From Aegilops tauschii subsp. strangulata (Eukaryota; Streptophyta; Magnoliopsida; Poales; Poaceae): 64,000 nt of DNA. Of this stretch, positions 10,764-21,129 are shown piece after piece. The notes beneath the pieces are model-generated. The model searched no databases. It was not told where the DNA came from and saw only the letters and a program-made list of their open reading frames with translations. The DNA lies in contig NC_053039.3 of NCBI RefSeq assembly GCF_002575655.3, forward strand, positions 243,452,622-243,516,621, read 5' to 3'. Each line of letters begins with the position of its first letter. Position 1 is the stretch's first letter. The position numbers and the translations under genes are program-made.

Positions 10764-12044
10764 TCAGCACTCGACCCCCGCACAAGCGGCTCGCCGGAAC
10801 CCGGGTGGCAGGTCAGGCGCGCGGCTCCACTTGCCGCCGGCGATGTCGTACGCCAGCACCATCCCTTCGAACGGGCCGGCGCCCGCCGCATTGTGGCCCC
10901 GGACTGCCGCCGCGCTCATTACGGCTGTCACTGTCTCACGCCCGATGCCAGCCATCGTCACCCGCACCGCCATGCCCAGCCCCACCGACCCCCTCGGCAT
11001 GGGCGGGGCCTCGAGCGCCACCCACCCGCCACCAGCTCTGAGGTCGCTGCCTCGGCCGGCACCGCCGTGCCACCTCCAGAAGGAGAGCTCCACCGCGTGG
11101 CTGGCCACCACGTAGAGATGGTCACCGACGCCGCAGGCGCCCACGACGCAGCCGCCGCCCGGCAGCGCCCGCGGGCGCGCCCAAGTGCCGGACGCGACGT
11201 GCAGCGCGTCCACCGACCCGGCGCACACGTGCGCCCCGAGCGCCCGCGCGCCGTCGCCGGACACCGCGACCCCGCCGGCCACGTAGAACACCCCGCCGGC
11301 CCCGGCCCCGGCGCACCCGTACCTCCTCCGCGGCGCCTCGGAGACCACGCGCCACGCGTCCGCCACCGGGTCGTACTCCTCGACCGCCGCGGTCCGCGCG
11401 GACCCGCCGGCGACGTAGATCCGCCCTCCCACGGCGGCGGCCGCGAACTTCTTCCGCGGGAACAGCGTGGGCGCGCAGGCGCGCGCGGCGCCCGTGAGCG
11501 CGTCCACCCGCAGCGTGGCGCCGCGGCCGACGAGGAAGATGTCGCGGCCCAGCGCGACGGCGCGCGCGTGCGCGAACACGGAGCGGCCGCAATGCAGCAG
11601 AGCCAGCGGCAGCGGCAGCGCGGCGACCTGGAGCTGCTGCTGCTCCGGCCGGAACTGGAGCAGCGCCTGGGCAAAGGCGCCCCCGTGGTCGGGGACGGAG
11701 ACGGCGAGCAGGGAGGGCTGGAGCTGGCCCCGCGCGCGGCGGAGCTGGAGGAAGGCGTGGGACGCGAGGAGGTCGGCAAAGCGGCGGCAGACGGCGGGGA
11801 TCGGCGGGAGGGAGACCCGGGGCACGCGGACAAGGCACTCGAGGATGAGGTCGTCGGGCAGCGCGGAGATGGGCGGTGGTGGTTGGGCGGGGAAGCAGAG
11901 GCTGGTGGTGGAGGAAGCAGCAGCAGGAGCGGAGATGGGGACTGGGACGGGGACGGGGACGGAGATGTGGCGGTCGGGGTCGGCAGGGATGCAGGACTTG
12001 ACGAACCACGACATGCTGCGGGAGTGGCAGCTGTCCGCGGCCAT
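10764..12044 (-). CDS. F-box/kelch-repeat protein
   Basis: Single-exon gene of 426 residues from the ATG at 12044. I prefer this start over the open frame reaching 12311 because the extra 89 residues look like untranslated leader. Residues 20-58 are Ala/Pro/Ser-rich with a VPVPVPVP run. Residues 59-103 form an F-box beginning 'ALPDDLILECLVRVP', which would dock to SKP1 of an SCF ubiquitin ligase. From about 160 onward there are kelch-type blades marked by paired Gly ('VGGRIYVAGG' near 206-214, 'GGVFYVAGG' near 250-258) followed by E-Y/W spaced residues, which would form the substrate-binding propeller. No frameshift or stop interrupts it, GC is very high as in grass single-exon genes, and it is the best-preserved gene in the left half. 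The substrate is unknown. No clear TATA box was found upstream. Confidence 0.9.
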   Translation of the reverse strand: MAADSCHSRSMSWFVKSCIPADPDRHISVPVPVPVPISAPAAASSTTSLCFPAQPPPPISALPDDLILECLVRVPRVSLPPIPAVCRRFADLLASHAFLQLRRARGQLQPSLLAVSVPDHGGAFAQALLQFRPEQQQLQVAALPLPLALLHCGRSVFAHARAVALGRDIFLVGRGATLRVDALTGAARACAPTLFPRKKFAAAAVGGRIYVAGGSARTAAVEEYDPVADAWRVVSEAPRRRYGCAGAGAGGVFYVAGGVAVSGDGARALGAHVCAGSVDALHVASGTWARPRALPGGGCVVGACGVGDHLYVVASHAVELSFWRWHGGAGRGSDLRAGGGWVALEAPPMPRGSVGLGMAVRVTMAGIGRETVTAVMSAAAVRGHNAAGAGPFEGMVLAYDIAGGKWSRAPDLPPGFRRAACAGVEC

Positions 12045-12449
12045 GACAGTGGCCTCGGGGGCTCGCCGGAGTGGATCGGGGTCGCGGTGCTGCACTCGCG
12101 GGTGGTGAGTACTTCTACGAGTCCATGGCCGTACCGTCAAAGTTGGGCCGTGGATTTGGGTTAGATTTTGGGTGCGATTTAGATTAGGAGATTGGTTGTG
12201 ACTGTGATTGGGCATTGAGGAGGAGTAGCGGGGACCAGCCGTTGGGCACTGTGCCGGTGCGGCGGATGGCGGATTTGATTGCTTATTCAAGTCAGGATTT
12301 TCACAAAACAAAACAAAATGATTTGGCTATATCTATGTAGTTTTGACGAAACAACACCATACATTGTCAAGTACTGTAAATACACCTATTTCATAAAAAT
12401 GGGTCGCCTTTTTTATGTTTGACCGTATTTATATAATAATACATCAATA
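12045..12449. other. Upstream region of the F-box/kelch gene
   Basis: Holds the probable 5' leader and promoter of the minus-strand F-box gene, open in frame to 12311 but compositionally unlike the protein. AT content rises sharply beyond 12300. No TATA box in a convincing position was found. The MITE-like sequence from about 12350 may belong with the tandem repeat that follows. Confidence 0.4.
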
Positions 12450-12711
12450 TTTATGCCGTCAAATTAGTAGCATTAGATTCATGATAAAATATATTTATCA
12501 TATACCTACTTGGTTTCATAAACATTGATATATTTTTGCATAAACGCGGTCAAACTTTGAGATAATTTGACCATACAACATTTATTCCGTCAAATTAGTA
12601 GCATTAGATTCATGATAAAATATATTTATCGCATACCTACTTGGTTTCATAAACATTGATATACTTTTTCATAAACTCGGTCAAACTTTGAGATAATTTG
12701 ATCATACAATA
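12450..12711. repeat. 131-bp tandem duplication inside a MITE-like sequence
   Basis: Two consecutive copies (12450-12580 and 12581-12711) with only scattered substitutions, each containing 'caaattagtagcattagatt' and 'ggtcaaactttgagataatt'. The sequence type is that of a common Triticeae MITE; clean terminal repeats and TSD are not visible. Confidence 0.8.
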
Positions 12712-12954
12712 AAGTTGGAAGTACACTTTTTTAAGAATGGAGAGAGCGTGCTAGGATAAGAGGGTCGGATTTTGTGTGTGTGTGAAACATAGACGCAGAC
12801 ACTTACAAACATGTAAGACACTAGGAGTTAGGTTGCTCGAAAAATAACGATTTAGCTGTTGGTGATGTGAAATTGGCTCCCGCAAAAAAAGTGATGTGAA
12901 ATTGGCATAACCTCGGGTTGACCAAATATTTTACTCCTCCCCGTATGCAACTCT

Positions 12955-13590
12955 CAGCCATCTAGGGTTTTCCCGCCTTCCATCGGCCCGGCTGCCAATC
13001 TGCCTTGTCTTCTGTGGTCTTAGATCATGGAGGCGCAGTGGGACCGACCATTGCTGACGGAAGGGCATCTCCTTCGTTTTTAGGTGTTATTTTGAGTTTG
13101 TTTACAGTTTGTGTCCTGCTCGGAAAGGCAAGGCTGCGACGTCGAAAGTGGAATAAGGTTCTCCTCGCCTAACCCTCGCCCCGGTTGTGCATCTCACGTC
13201 ATCGGAGGGCATGTGGAGGTATGTCTTTGACGGATCTCACGGGATTCAGTTGGTGTTTGTCTTCGGTGGATCTGGTCCTCGTTCTTCTGCGTTCGTGTAT
13301 CTATAAATTGGATTCTTTCGATCTACACTTCTCTTCATCAACGACGATAATTGTTCCGATGCGCTGGTGCTTTGAGGCCTTAGCACGATGAGTTTTCGAC
13401 AAATTACTACAATAAGGTGTGCCCCGCTCTTGTGAGGGAGGGGCGATGACGATGCGCCTTAGGCTTGCTCCAATGCTTGTAATCGTCGTTAAATGGTCTA
13501 CTAGCATTGATGTATTTTTTGTTACTTCTAGTGTTTTTTTTACTACCGTGATGTTTGATGAATAGATTAGAATTTTTTTTGAAAATAAAA
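12955..13590 (+). mobile_element. Non-LTR retroposon, related to the copy at 8266-8929
   Basis: Plus-oriented relative of the retroposon at 8266-8929: both share a 'ctagggtt' 5' end, the 'gtgtcctgctcg' block, 'gtggaataaggttct', 'gtggaggt', 'gatctgcact/gatctacact' and 'cttcatca' in the same order, and a 3' A-rich end (here 'gaaaataaaaag'). No clean TSD is visible, so limits are approximate. No coding capacity is recognised. Confidence 0.65.
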
Positions 13591-13629
13591 AGTTGGTGTA
13601 AGCTTAGTGTTGGAGACTGAACCAAACTA

Positions 13630-13845
13630 CTCCCTCCATCTCAGTTTATAAGTCATACGCGTATACCTAGGTTGCCAATTTTATCACCATAATATAAACT
13701 ATATAACACGAAAATTATACCGTTTGAAAATAGAACATCTGAAGTTTATATTGATATATTTTTTTGTAATATATGACTTGTATTAGGTTGGTCAAATTAA
13801 CGACCTAGGAGTATGCGCACGTCGTGTAAACTGAGAGAGAGGAAG
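13630..13845. mobile_element. Stowaway MITE, 216 bp
   Basis: TIR CTCCCTCCATCTCAGTTTAT at left and 'gtaaactgagagagaggaag' at right, flanked by TA at 13628-13629 and 13846-13847. The interior matches, in reverse orientation, the element at 31425-31639, so two members of one family flank this gene block. Confidence 0.9.
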
Positions 13846-14322
13846 TACTTAAGTAGGTGGAGGCTACTTGTGTCATCAAGAAAGAAAGTTAGTGGAAGCT
13901 ACTTGCTGGTGGTAGATCATTTGATTCTCCATAATTTTCTAGTGGAGGCAGATGGTTGTTAAAGATAGTCCATTTTCATATGCGAACCACGTGATTTGTG
14001 AAAGGAAGACACCAACATCCAAACAAAAAAGGTGCTTGCATCTTGAACCTGAAGCAAGTGTAAATGCAAACCATTGACCAAATGGTGCGTCGTGAGTTAA
14101 TCAGTGCCTATGTTGACAAATATGGCCACAGTAGGACAACAAGATCTCGACGTTGATTTGGTAACCACATGCTAGCAAAGGAGAGCCCACTCACCTCGGC
14201 TTGGTGGGGGGTGCCTAGCTTTACCAATACGGCATCTAGTCCGGCCAGCCGGAGCGGGAGACGACGTCAGGTGGCACTCCCTCGCGGCTGTTGCCGACCG
14301 GCCACCACGGCCCAGCTGAGCC

Positions 14323-17027
14323 ATGCCACCAGCCACGCTGCAGCACGGCGGCGATGACGGCGAGTGGTTCGCGGAGGTGGTGGTGGTCCGGCACGGGGAG
14401 ACGTCGTGGAACGCCTCCCGCATCGTTCAGGTCCGATCCGCCGATCTCAGTATAGATATCTTCAGTTCTGCATTCAGATGTGGAAGCTCAATCATCTTTT
14501 ATTCTGGGCCGTTTCTCCTTGGCGCGATTCCCGAATGAACTATGAACAGCCCTAATTATCTGGTCATTTTCTCTCTAATAACTGACAGAACACACGTTGT
14601 AATCAATCTTGCAACAGGGACAAATGGATCCACAACTAAATGAGACCGGCAGGCAGCAAGCTGTTGTGGTATGTACTATAGTTCATTTGCTCATTAGCAC
14701 TGAGCCACTGACATTTTCTTAAATTCGTCTAAATCTGATGCGGACTCGGCCATTAGGTGGCCCGTCGTCTGTCTGGAGAGGCCAAGCCGGCTGCTGTATA
14801 TACTCCTCCGACCTCAAGCGTGCTGCCGAGACCGCACAAGCCATAGCTAAAGCTTGCGATGTACCAAACGTAAGAACATACGATCGATGTTTCTTACCGC
14901 GATCAGTGTGGTTTTTTTTAGGGCTAATGGCAGGTGCTCTGCCTTTTCATTATAGTTTAGGAATTTACAAGGGAAAAGTTTAAAGCCCTAAAGCAGACAA
15001 AAGGATAGAGATACAGCAGATTTACAAAGCTAAGGCCTCATATTGGCCATGTCCAAGTATGCTAAGTCAGACCTGACTAAGCAAGCCACCATATCAGCAG
15101 TTAAAGACAGGTTTTGGAATATTCTTCGGTTTCGTTCATTTCAAATATTCCAAGCAAAGTATAGCGCAGCTGCTGCCTTTTTCTGCTGCCCATAGGCAAA
15201 ACTTCTCCACCAGGTTGCGATGGAGGTGAACGGCAAGGTTGCTTGAAGTTGAATGTTAGGCAGCATGGTGTTGATCTTCTGCCACACTTCCTTTGCAAAA
15301 GGGCAGCCACAGATCAGATGAGCGGCAGTCTCAATCGTTTGGTCGCAGAGGGAGCAGGTGTCGTTGTGTTCACATCCTCTCGCGCGAAGACGATCAGCAG
15401 TTGGCAGTCTATTTTGAGACAGAAGCCAACCAAAGAATTTGATCTTTCCCTCCACCTTTGCTTTTCAAAGGGCATTCAGCTCAGGCTTCGCAATGGTTCC
15501 GATGAATTGGGCATCATAAGCAGTGGCAGCAGTGTATGATTTGTTGTCGTTCCATTTCCACTCAATGTCATGCGGTTGATCCGAGAGGTTAACCCCTTGT
15601 ATCCGGTGCCAAAGGTCAATGAAACTGATCAGATCCTCAGTGGTGCTAAGTTGCTCGATTCCTTTCATCCAGCGGCCTCGATGGAGAGCAGCCGCCACCG
15701 AGGCATTTTTCCGCCTTGCAAGCTTATGTAGGTTTGGGGCGATGTCCTTAGGTGCAGAACCATTTAGCCATGAGCTACTCCAGAATTTAGCACTTTGACC
15801 GTCACCAAGCTTGACAGTTGTGGAGGCGTTGAACAGCTGCATGTTAGTGCTAGTGCATGGAATTGCAATCCAACCCAAGGCCTATTGGGGTATTTCCAGA
15901 ACGCTAGGTTTTTTATTCCAAGGCCCCCAAGCTTTTTGGGGGAGCATACTTGTTGCCAATTGACTGCACAGTGGCCTTCTTTGGCCTCTTCTTCTCCTTT
16001 CCAAAGAAAACTTCTTCGGAGCTTGTCAATCCTCTTTACAACCCACTTGGTTGGAGCAAAAATTGTCAGATAGTACGTGGTCAAGGAGGTTAACACCGAG
16101 TTGATGAGAGCCAGCCGTCCCATCCTGTTAAGTAATTTTCCCTTCCAGCCCGCAAGCTTTGCTGCGATTTTATCAATGAGCACTTGAAAATCCACCCTCC
16201 GAAGCTTGCGAATGCTCAGAGGCATCCCAAGGTACTTGCACGGGAGGGAGCTGATTTCGCCCTCAAACTCAGCTAGAACCTCCTCAATCACATGGTCCTC
16301 ACATGCAATTGGGTATGCTGCTGATTTGCTGAAATTTGTGCAGAGGCCGGAGATCTTGCCAAAGGCTGCAAGGATGGATTGAAGAGCAGCCACTTCAGCT
16401 CGGACAGGATTCATGAATAGGGCAGCATCGTCTACGTAAAGACTGACTCTGACTGAGGCACTGTGATAATTGATTGGACTAAGAATATGTTTCTTAGTAG
16501 CTTTGTCAAGGATTCGTTGTAGGGGGTCAATGGCCAGCAGGAAGAGCAACGGCAATGATCTTCGTTGTGGTTCTCATCTCTGAAGATCCTGTTTTTTTAC
16601 CTCGTGTTAAGGGTGGTGGAGAGAGCCTGAACCAGCTTACCCAGCGGTGCGTCGCCTACCTAAACAAAATCGCTCAGCAACACATGGGTAAGCGGGCAAT
16701 GATCAGATTCAGCACTGTCGTGTTAGTGTTGTCACACCGCGCTCTAACTGAGCCCTGAGCTCTTTGACGACAGGGGAGCGGGTGATCATGGTCTCTCACG
16801 ACGCGGCGACAGTGGAGCTCTGCCGGCACACTGATCCCCCCGGCAGCTCGGTTCGCCGGAACGTCCCCAACACCTCGCTCAACGTCTTCCACGTCTCCGG
16901 TGTCAACGGGCAGTGGGTCCTCACGAGGTTCGGCGACGTCCGCCACCTCTTCTGCCTAAGAGCATCTCCAACAGACGCGCGCAGGCGGCGTGTTAAAAGT
17001 TTTTTACTACGTCGAAATAGCGGTTGA
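14323..17027 (+). pseudogene. Phosphoglycerate-mutase-like protein, disrupted tandem copy
   Basis: Exons recognisable by comparison with the intact copy at 18491: exon 1 14323-14430 (RHGETSWN phosphatase motif), exon 2 14618-14668, exon 3 14757-14869, exon 5 16612-16687, exon 6 from 16774. All surviving splice sites keep GT/AG and phases. It is broken three ways. Exon 3 has two extra bases (a 'TA' in the 'gtatatactcc' stretch) that shift the frame. Exon 4, which carries the catalytic acid region, is missing and a 5'-truncated LINE occupies that position. Exon 6 runs into a Harbinger-type MITE end at about 16961, replacing the C-terminal residues with an unrelated tail that stops at 17027. A functional enzyme is not possible without all three being bypassed. 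Confidence 0.85.
14912..16556 (-). mobile_element. 5'-truncated LINE (reverse transcriptase C-terminal part and zinc-binding RT-associated domain)
   Basis: Minus-strand remnant inside the dead PGM-like gene. A T-run at 14912-14919 marks the 3' A tail. Frames 16555-15764, 15878-15465 and 15455-15141 together give the RT palm with the YVDD motif (codons at 16438-16427), the thumb region, and a zf-RVT domain with 'CSLCDQTIETAAHLICGC'. Frameshifts separate the three. The 5' part of ORF2 and ORF1 are absent (dead-on-arrival truncation). No TSD is seen and host exon 4 is gone, so insertion was accompanied or followed by a deletion. Confidence 0.9.
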
Positions 17028-17110
17028 ACTGGTCAGTTGCTTCAGCAGGCGCTCAAATTTTTTAGCGCCCCAGCGTGCCGCTTAGCAGGCGCGGTAAAAT
17101 AGAGCGCGTG
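16961..17110. mobile_element. Solo end of a Harbinger-type element
   Basis: Starts GAGCATCTCCAACAGACGCG directly after 'cctaa' in exon 6 of the dead PGM-like gene. This is the same terminus type as the elements at 31868 and 34519. No matching opposite terminus is found downstream, so the element is truncated and its right limit is approximate. It supplies the present stop of the upstream reading frame. Confidence 0.6.
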
Positions 17111-17651
17111 CACCCAGCATTGTCTTCAGATATATGCGACACATGGCACATATGAGGTTATGTGGCCATGCCTTCTTTGCCAATGTAAGGGTGTTGCTTT
17201 CGAAAGTCCAATTCGGCTCTTGGGAGCATACGCTCCTACACACCAAAAATATTATTTTACAAATGTCAACTGTTTTATAAAAATGTTTATTATCACACAA
17301 AAATGCTACATGCAATTATTTAGGGGAAAGATTAAACAAATTAAACATTTGTGAAAAAGAAGTCAAAGAGCAAATGTTAACTTCAAATGTAATACTTAAT
17401 TATTAGGAGCACTGCTATCCCGTTTCGCATGAAAATTGTCAAGCAACTTATACACTATCAAGAACATCTTTAAAAAAAATTCAAAATATATATAATCTAC
17501 TTGCTATTTATTTTGAATGTACTATTCATCCGGAAGTATATGCACCTCAAAGACAAATCGGCCATCACGCTTTTGGAAATCCAATTCGGCTCTTGAGACA
17601 AAACGACCATCCCTGTTGCTTTTCCTTTTTATGTTTTTGGTTTGTCTGTAA
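17111..17651. other. AT-rich sequence between PGM-like copies
   Basis: No gene recognised. The phrase 'aatccaattcggctcttg', seen with one change as 'agtccaattcggctcttg', occurs near 17205 and 17578, suggesting remains of a repeat, but I could not define element ends. Confidence 0.4.
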
Positions 17652-17654
17652 TAA

Positions 17655-18044
17655 GGGCATCTCCAACTCTGACACGCAACCGTCCGGACCGCGTGATCCG
17701 GACGTGTTTTGCCATTCAATATGAGTTTGTATCGGTCTGCCGACCGGTTTGGACATGATTTTTGCCGCAAGCCGGAAACAAACTAGGGGGGCTTTGCCAG
17801 CGTCCAGACCGTCGCCACGCCCGCTCCCAATAGCCGTGGCCCAACCAAAACGCATCTCCCACCTCTCCTATGCTTTCCATCCAACGCTCTCCTGTGTTTT
17901 TTTTCAGTTTATATGAAAATTATCTGATTTGCATGTAATTTATCTGATTGATTTAAACCCGACGTGAAATGTATGCGCCTAGGTTTGGATGACCGCTCCC
18001 GTATCCATGATGCGGAGTCTGATTTACGGGTCTTGAAGATGCCC
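17655..18044. mobile_element. Tourist/Harbinger MITE, 390 bp, TSD TAA
   Basis: TIRs GGGCATCTCCAA (left) and TTGAAGATGCCC (right), flanked by TAA at 17652-17654 and 18045-18047. GC-rich ends with 'ccgtccggaccgcgtgatcc' and no coding capacity. It lies about 450 bp upstream of the intact PGM-like gene and could contribute promoter sequence. Confidence 0.85.
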
Positions 18045-18490
18045 TAAGACTAATAGTTATTTGATTGAAAATCGATCGAGGTGTTGTCGTTGTTTTTATT
18101 TTAAAAATCACACATGATGACACCAAAAGAAGGTCGCCGGAGAAAAGGACGCCGGCGTCGTCAAGAGGGATCGGCCGGCAAGAGGAGCTGATATCTCGTG
18201 CATTGTTGTCTCGTCAAGACTCATCACACTAATTAAGGCATGTGCGTTGTCTCATCCATTGTTGTTGTGCTCATCGAGTTGGAGAGTATCTTCATTAGAT
18301 GAGCTGAGAGCAGCTTCCATTAAAATAAGAGCACGCGTGTCCGGCAAGATTTACACTAAAAAATGGTGATAAAGAAGAACAGAGCAACGCTTTCCTGGAA
18401 GCTGCAAGCCAGTCCGCAGCGAACCCGGGAGATACCACTGTCCTTCTACTCGTCTCTGTGCTGCATGTAAGAGAGAGTACGCCACCAACC

Positions 18491-19673
18491 ATGGCCGGTC
18501 GAGCACGAGCAGCAACGTCACCTCCTGCTTCGCCACCGCCGGGCAAGCAGTTCGCGGAGGTGGTGGTGGTGCGACACGGCGAGACGTCGTGGAACGCCAC
18601 CCGCACCATCCAGGTCTGTCCACTTACCTCCTCCACCGTCGATCTTCTCCGGCTGACAGAGAGCCATCTCCCCAAATCTCGTGCTCGCAGGGGCAGATGG
18701 ATCCGGAGCTGAACGATACCGGCAGACGACAGGCTCTCGTGGTACGTACGCTCTCCAGTCATCACAGAAATACTCTGATAGCAAAATACTTATGAGGACC
18801 CCTCTCTGAATTCGGATCCCAAGGTTGCCCGCCGGCTGTCGAGGGAAGCCAAGCCAGCTGCCGTCTACTCCTCAGACCTCAAGCGCGCCGCCGAGACCGC
18901 GCAAACCATAGCTACAGCCTGCGGCGTATCCTCTGTACGTATGTTCCTTCCTGATTGCTGAGTCCATGGATGCTTTTCTTGATCGGCTCATGACATGAGC
19001 TGCTTGGTTTCAGCTGGTGCTGGATCCAGCGCTGAGGGAGAGGCACATGGGAGATCTCCACGGCTTGGCGTTTGACGACGCCGTCAGAAGGAACCCTGAG
19101 ATCTTCTCTTCTTACTCGAGGACCCAAGAAATACCCGTAACCTCCATGCTTCCGTCCGAATTTTCTCAGTTATTCTGTTCTGTTCTGCCACTTCTCACAT
19201 GGAAATTATGTTAGCATCGCGTCGAAATATCTATTCCATGGCATTCTCCACTTTTGTAGGGTGGTGGGGAGAGCCTCGATCAGCTATCCAAGAGGTGTGT
19301 CTCGTACCTGAACACGGTGGCTGAGAAGCACAAGGGTAGGCATCAATCCTCACCCTGACACCGCAGATTTTTTTGTCCCTGGGCATCGGAACAGTTGCCG
19401 CTGAGCAGAAAAAGGAAAAGCTGATTTTTGTTTTGCCTGGCTGCGTTGACAGGGGAGCGGGTGATCGTGGTTACCCATGGCGCGAGCACGGAGGAGCTGT
19501 GCATACACGCCGACCCGACCAGCCCGGTGCGCGGGAAGCTCTACAACACTTCGATCTGCGTCTTCCGTATCGGCGGCGGTGAATGGATCCTCGAGAAGGC
19601 CGGCGACGTCGGCCATCTCGATCAAGGTGAATTCCTTGAGGACGCATTTGGCGGCGATGGCGTATCTGCGTGA
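18491..19673 (+). CDS. Phosphoglycerate-mutase-like protein (histidine phosphatase superfamily), intact
   Basis: Six exons with canonical sites: 18491-18613, 18691-18741, 18824-18934, 19014-19136, 19260-19335, 19453-19673, encoding 234 residues. The ATG at 18491 sits in a good plant context (aaccATGGcc). Catalytic features of the 2H phosphatase fold are all present: Arg28-His29-Gly30 in RHGETSWN (phospho-accepting His), Arg79 in the DLKRAAETAQ helix, Glu104 in LRERHMGD, and His170 in VVTHG. Length and exon layout fit the plant 'phosphoglycerate mutase-like protein 4' group, a soluble phosphatase-like family whose physiological substrate is not established; it is not the glycolytic cofactor-independent mutase. 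There is no obvious transit peptide. A polyadenylation signal AATAAA is at 19797-19802. It is a tandem duplicate of the dead copy about 4.2 kb upstream. Confidence 0.93.
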
Positions 19674-19796
19674 CGACGTGGTACCGCTGTTTCCCTTTCG
19701 CCGACGCATTCATCAGCAATCTACAGTTCACACAAAGCCAGTTCGACCGGCCAATGTCATTGCACTGACGTGTTATTAATTCATCCTGGGTGAAAC

Positions 19797-19802
19797 AATA
19801 AA
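19797..19802 (+). terminator. Polyadenylation signal of the PGM-like gene
   Basis: AATAAA 124 bases after the stop codon of the intact PGM-like gene, in a T-rich context; position is typical for a plant near-upstream element. Confidence 0.5.
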
Positions 19803-19828
19803 TGATCAAATTACTACTCGAGAGACGC

Positions 19829-19901
19829 TGCAGTTGGTTTGCAACTGTTTACTATAGTTGCTACTACCACTATCCAGACATGCAGTTGGTTTGCAACTGT
19901 T
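19829..19901. repeat. Duplicated small hairpin (two copies, 52-bp period)
   Basis: The 20-mer TGCAGTTGGTTTGCAACTGT occurs at 19829-19848 and 19881-19900. Each copy is itself a stem-loop (CAGTTG / CAACTG around a 5-nt loop). They lie just 3' of the PGM-like poly(A) signal. Confidence 0.85.
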
Positions 19902-20107
19902 AGGTCGTCAATTTGACTAGTGAAACATATATTACACGCCCTTATAAATATATCACTGAATTCGCCGCCAAATGAAAATACTCCATTGATAGACATGTTA
20001 CACAGCCAAAAGTTTCTTAGAGAGATGATTTTTGATTTTGAAATCCAATTCATAGATTTGTCTCAAACCTTGATACATGATTTTCCGTTTAATAATAACC
20101 TTTAAAA

Positions 20108-20870
20108 AAAGGAGGATGACCCCCGGCCTCTGCATCTGGGCGATGCATGCGGCCATCTTATTAATTATTCACACAGGTCATACAAAGTAATACATCAATC
20201 AGTCTGAAGCCATCATCTAGGCAACACCTGTTGCTACTCCTATCTCATTGATGAAGGTGTGCCGAATATCCGGGCCTAATACCAAACGGACATCACACCA
20301 AACCCTAACATCTAAAGCCGGATGCCCAAGCCCAGCCACACACCGGGACTAGGTCCCATACCGGACCGACGCACTCTCAGAGGCAGCCGCCGCCATCTTC
20401 CACCGGTCCATCTCCAGAGCAGAAACTGACCCATCGACCTTGCCTGGTCTGCCGTCGACGCCACCACGATGCCAGACAACTCCACCATCCTACACGTATC
20501 CGTCCACAAGCGCCCGCCGCCGAACCTCCGCAGCACCATGCCATCGGGATCCGCCGTCGGCTTTGTGGTGGATGAGACACCGCTCTTCCGCTTGTCCCGT
20601 CCAACTAGCACTTGCTCCAAAACGATGCCCTCTAGAGGGACAACGGCATCAAAGGTACCGTCATCGTCCGATCCGATAGATCCAGATCTAGGGTTTCCCC
20701 CGGAGCATCACGAGTGGGGTGCCATGACCTGCAACAACGATGCCTTGAGAAGGGAACGACGTCATAGACCCCGCCATCGTCTGCCATGACCGAAGTCGGC
20801 GCGATTTTCACTGAAAGTCGCGTCCCCCCAACCTCGCAGCTGGCTGGAACCGAACTGGGCCACTTTTCGA
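20108..20870 (-). mobile_element. Non-LTR retroposon, minus orientation
   Basis: The left edge 'aaaaaaaggaggatgacccc' is the reverse complement of the 3' end of the plus copy ending near 25780 ('gggggtcatcctcctttt'), defining a shared retroposon family. The interior contains 'ccatcttccaccggtccat' and 'ctagggtttcccccggagca' blocks typical of Triticeae gene-derived retroposons. Right limit near the AT-rich 'aaataataataataag' is approximate; no firm TSD. ORFs inside are not considered genes. Confidence 0.55.
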
Positions 20871-21129
20871 AATAATAATAATAAGATTTTTAGTGGCAAC
20901 AACTTAAGCCCACATCCTCTAAAGAATACAGCTTACCGAAAAGGTTTTTTTGTTTTACCGAAAAAGTAAAGAAAACAACTTGCGCCTACTTTTGGAGTTG
21001 ATGCTGATAGATACTTGGCCCGGCCCGTGGGTATGAGGCAGGGTAACACTATATCAACTTCCATGTTAAGGACCCTAAAAAAACTTCCATGTTAAGTATA
21101 ATATTACCCTATTTGCATGACAACTGATT
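20871..21129. other. Unassigned AT-rich spacer
   Basis: No feature recognised beyond a short repeated phrase 'aacttccatgttaag' (near 21056 and 21081). Confidence 0.4.

Noticed and set aside
10716..12164. 482-aa plus-strand ORF and other frames over the F-box gene
   Set aside because: Antisense and alternate-frame shadows of the F-box/kelch gene, which alone shows domain motifs.
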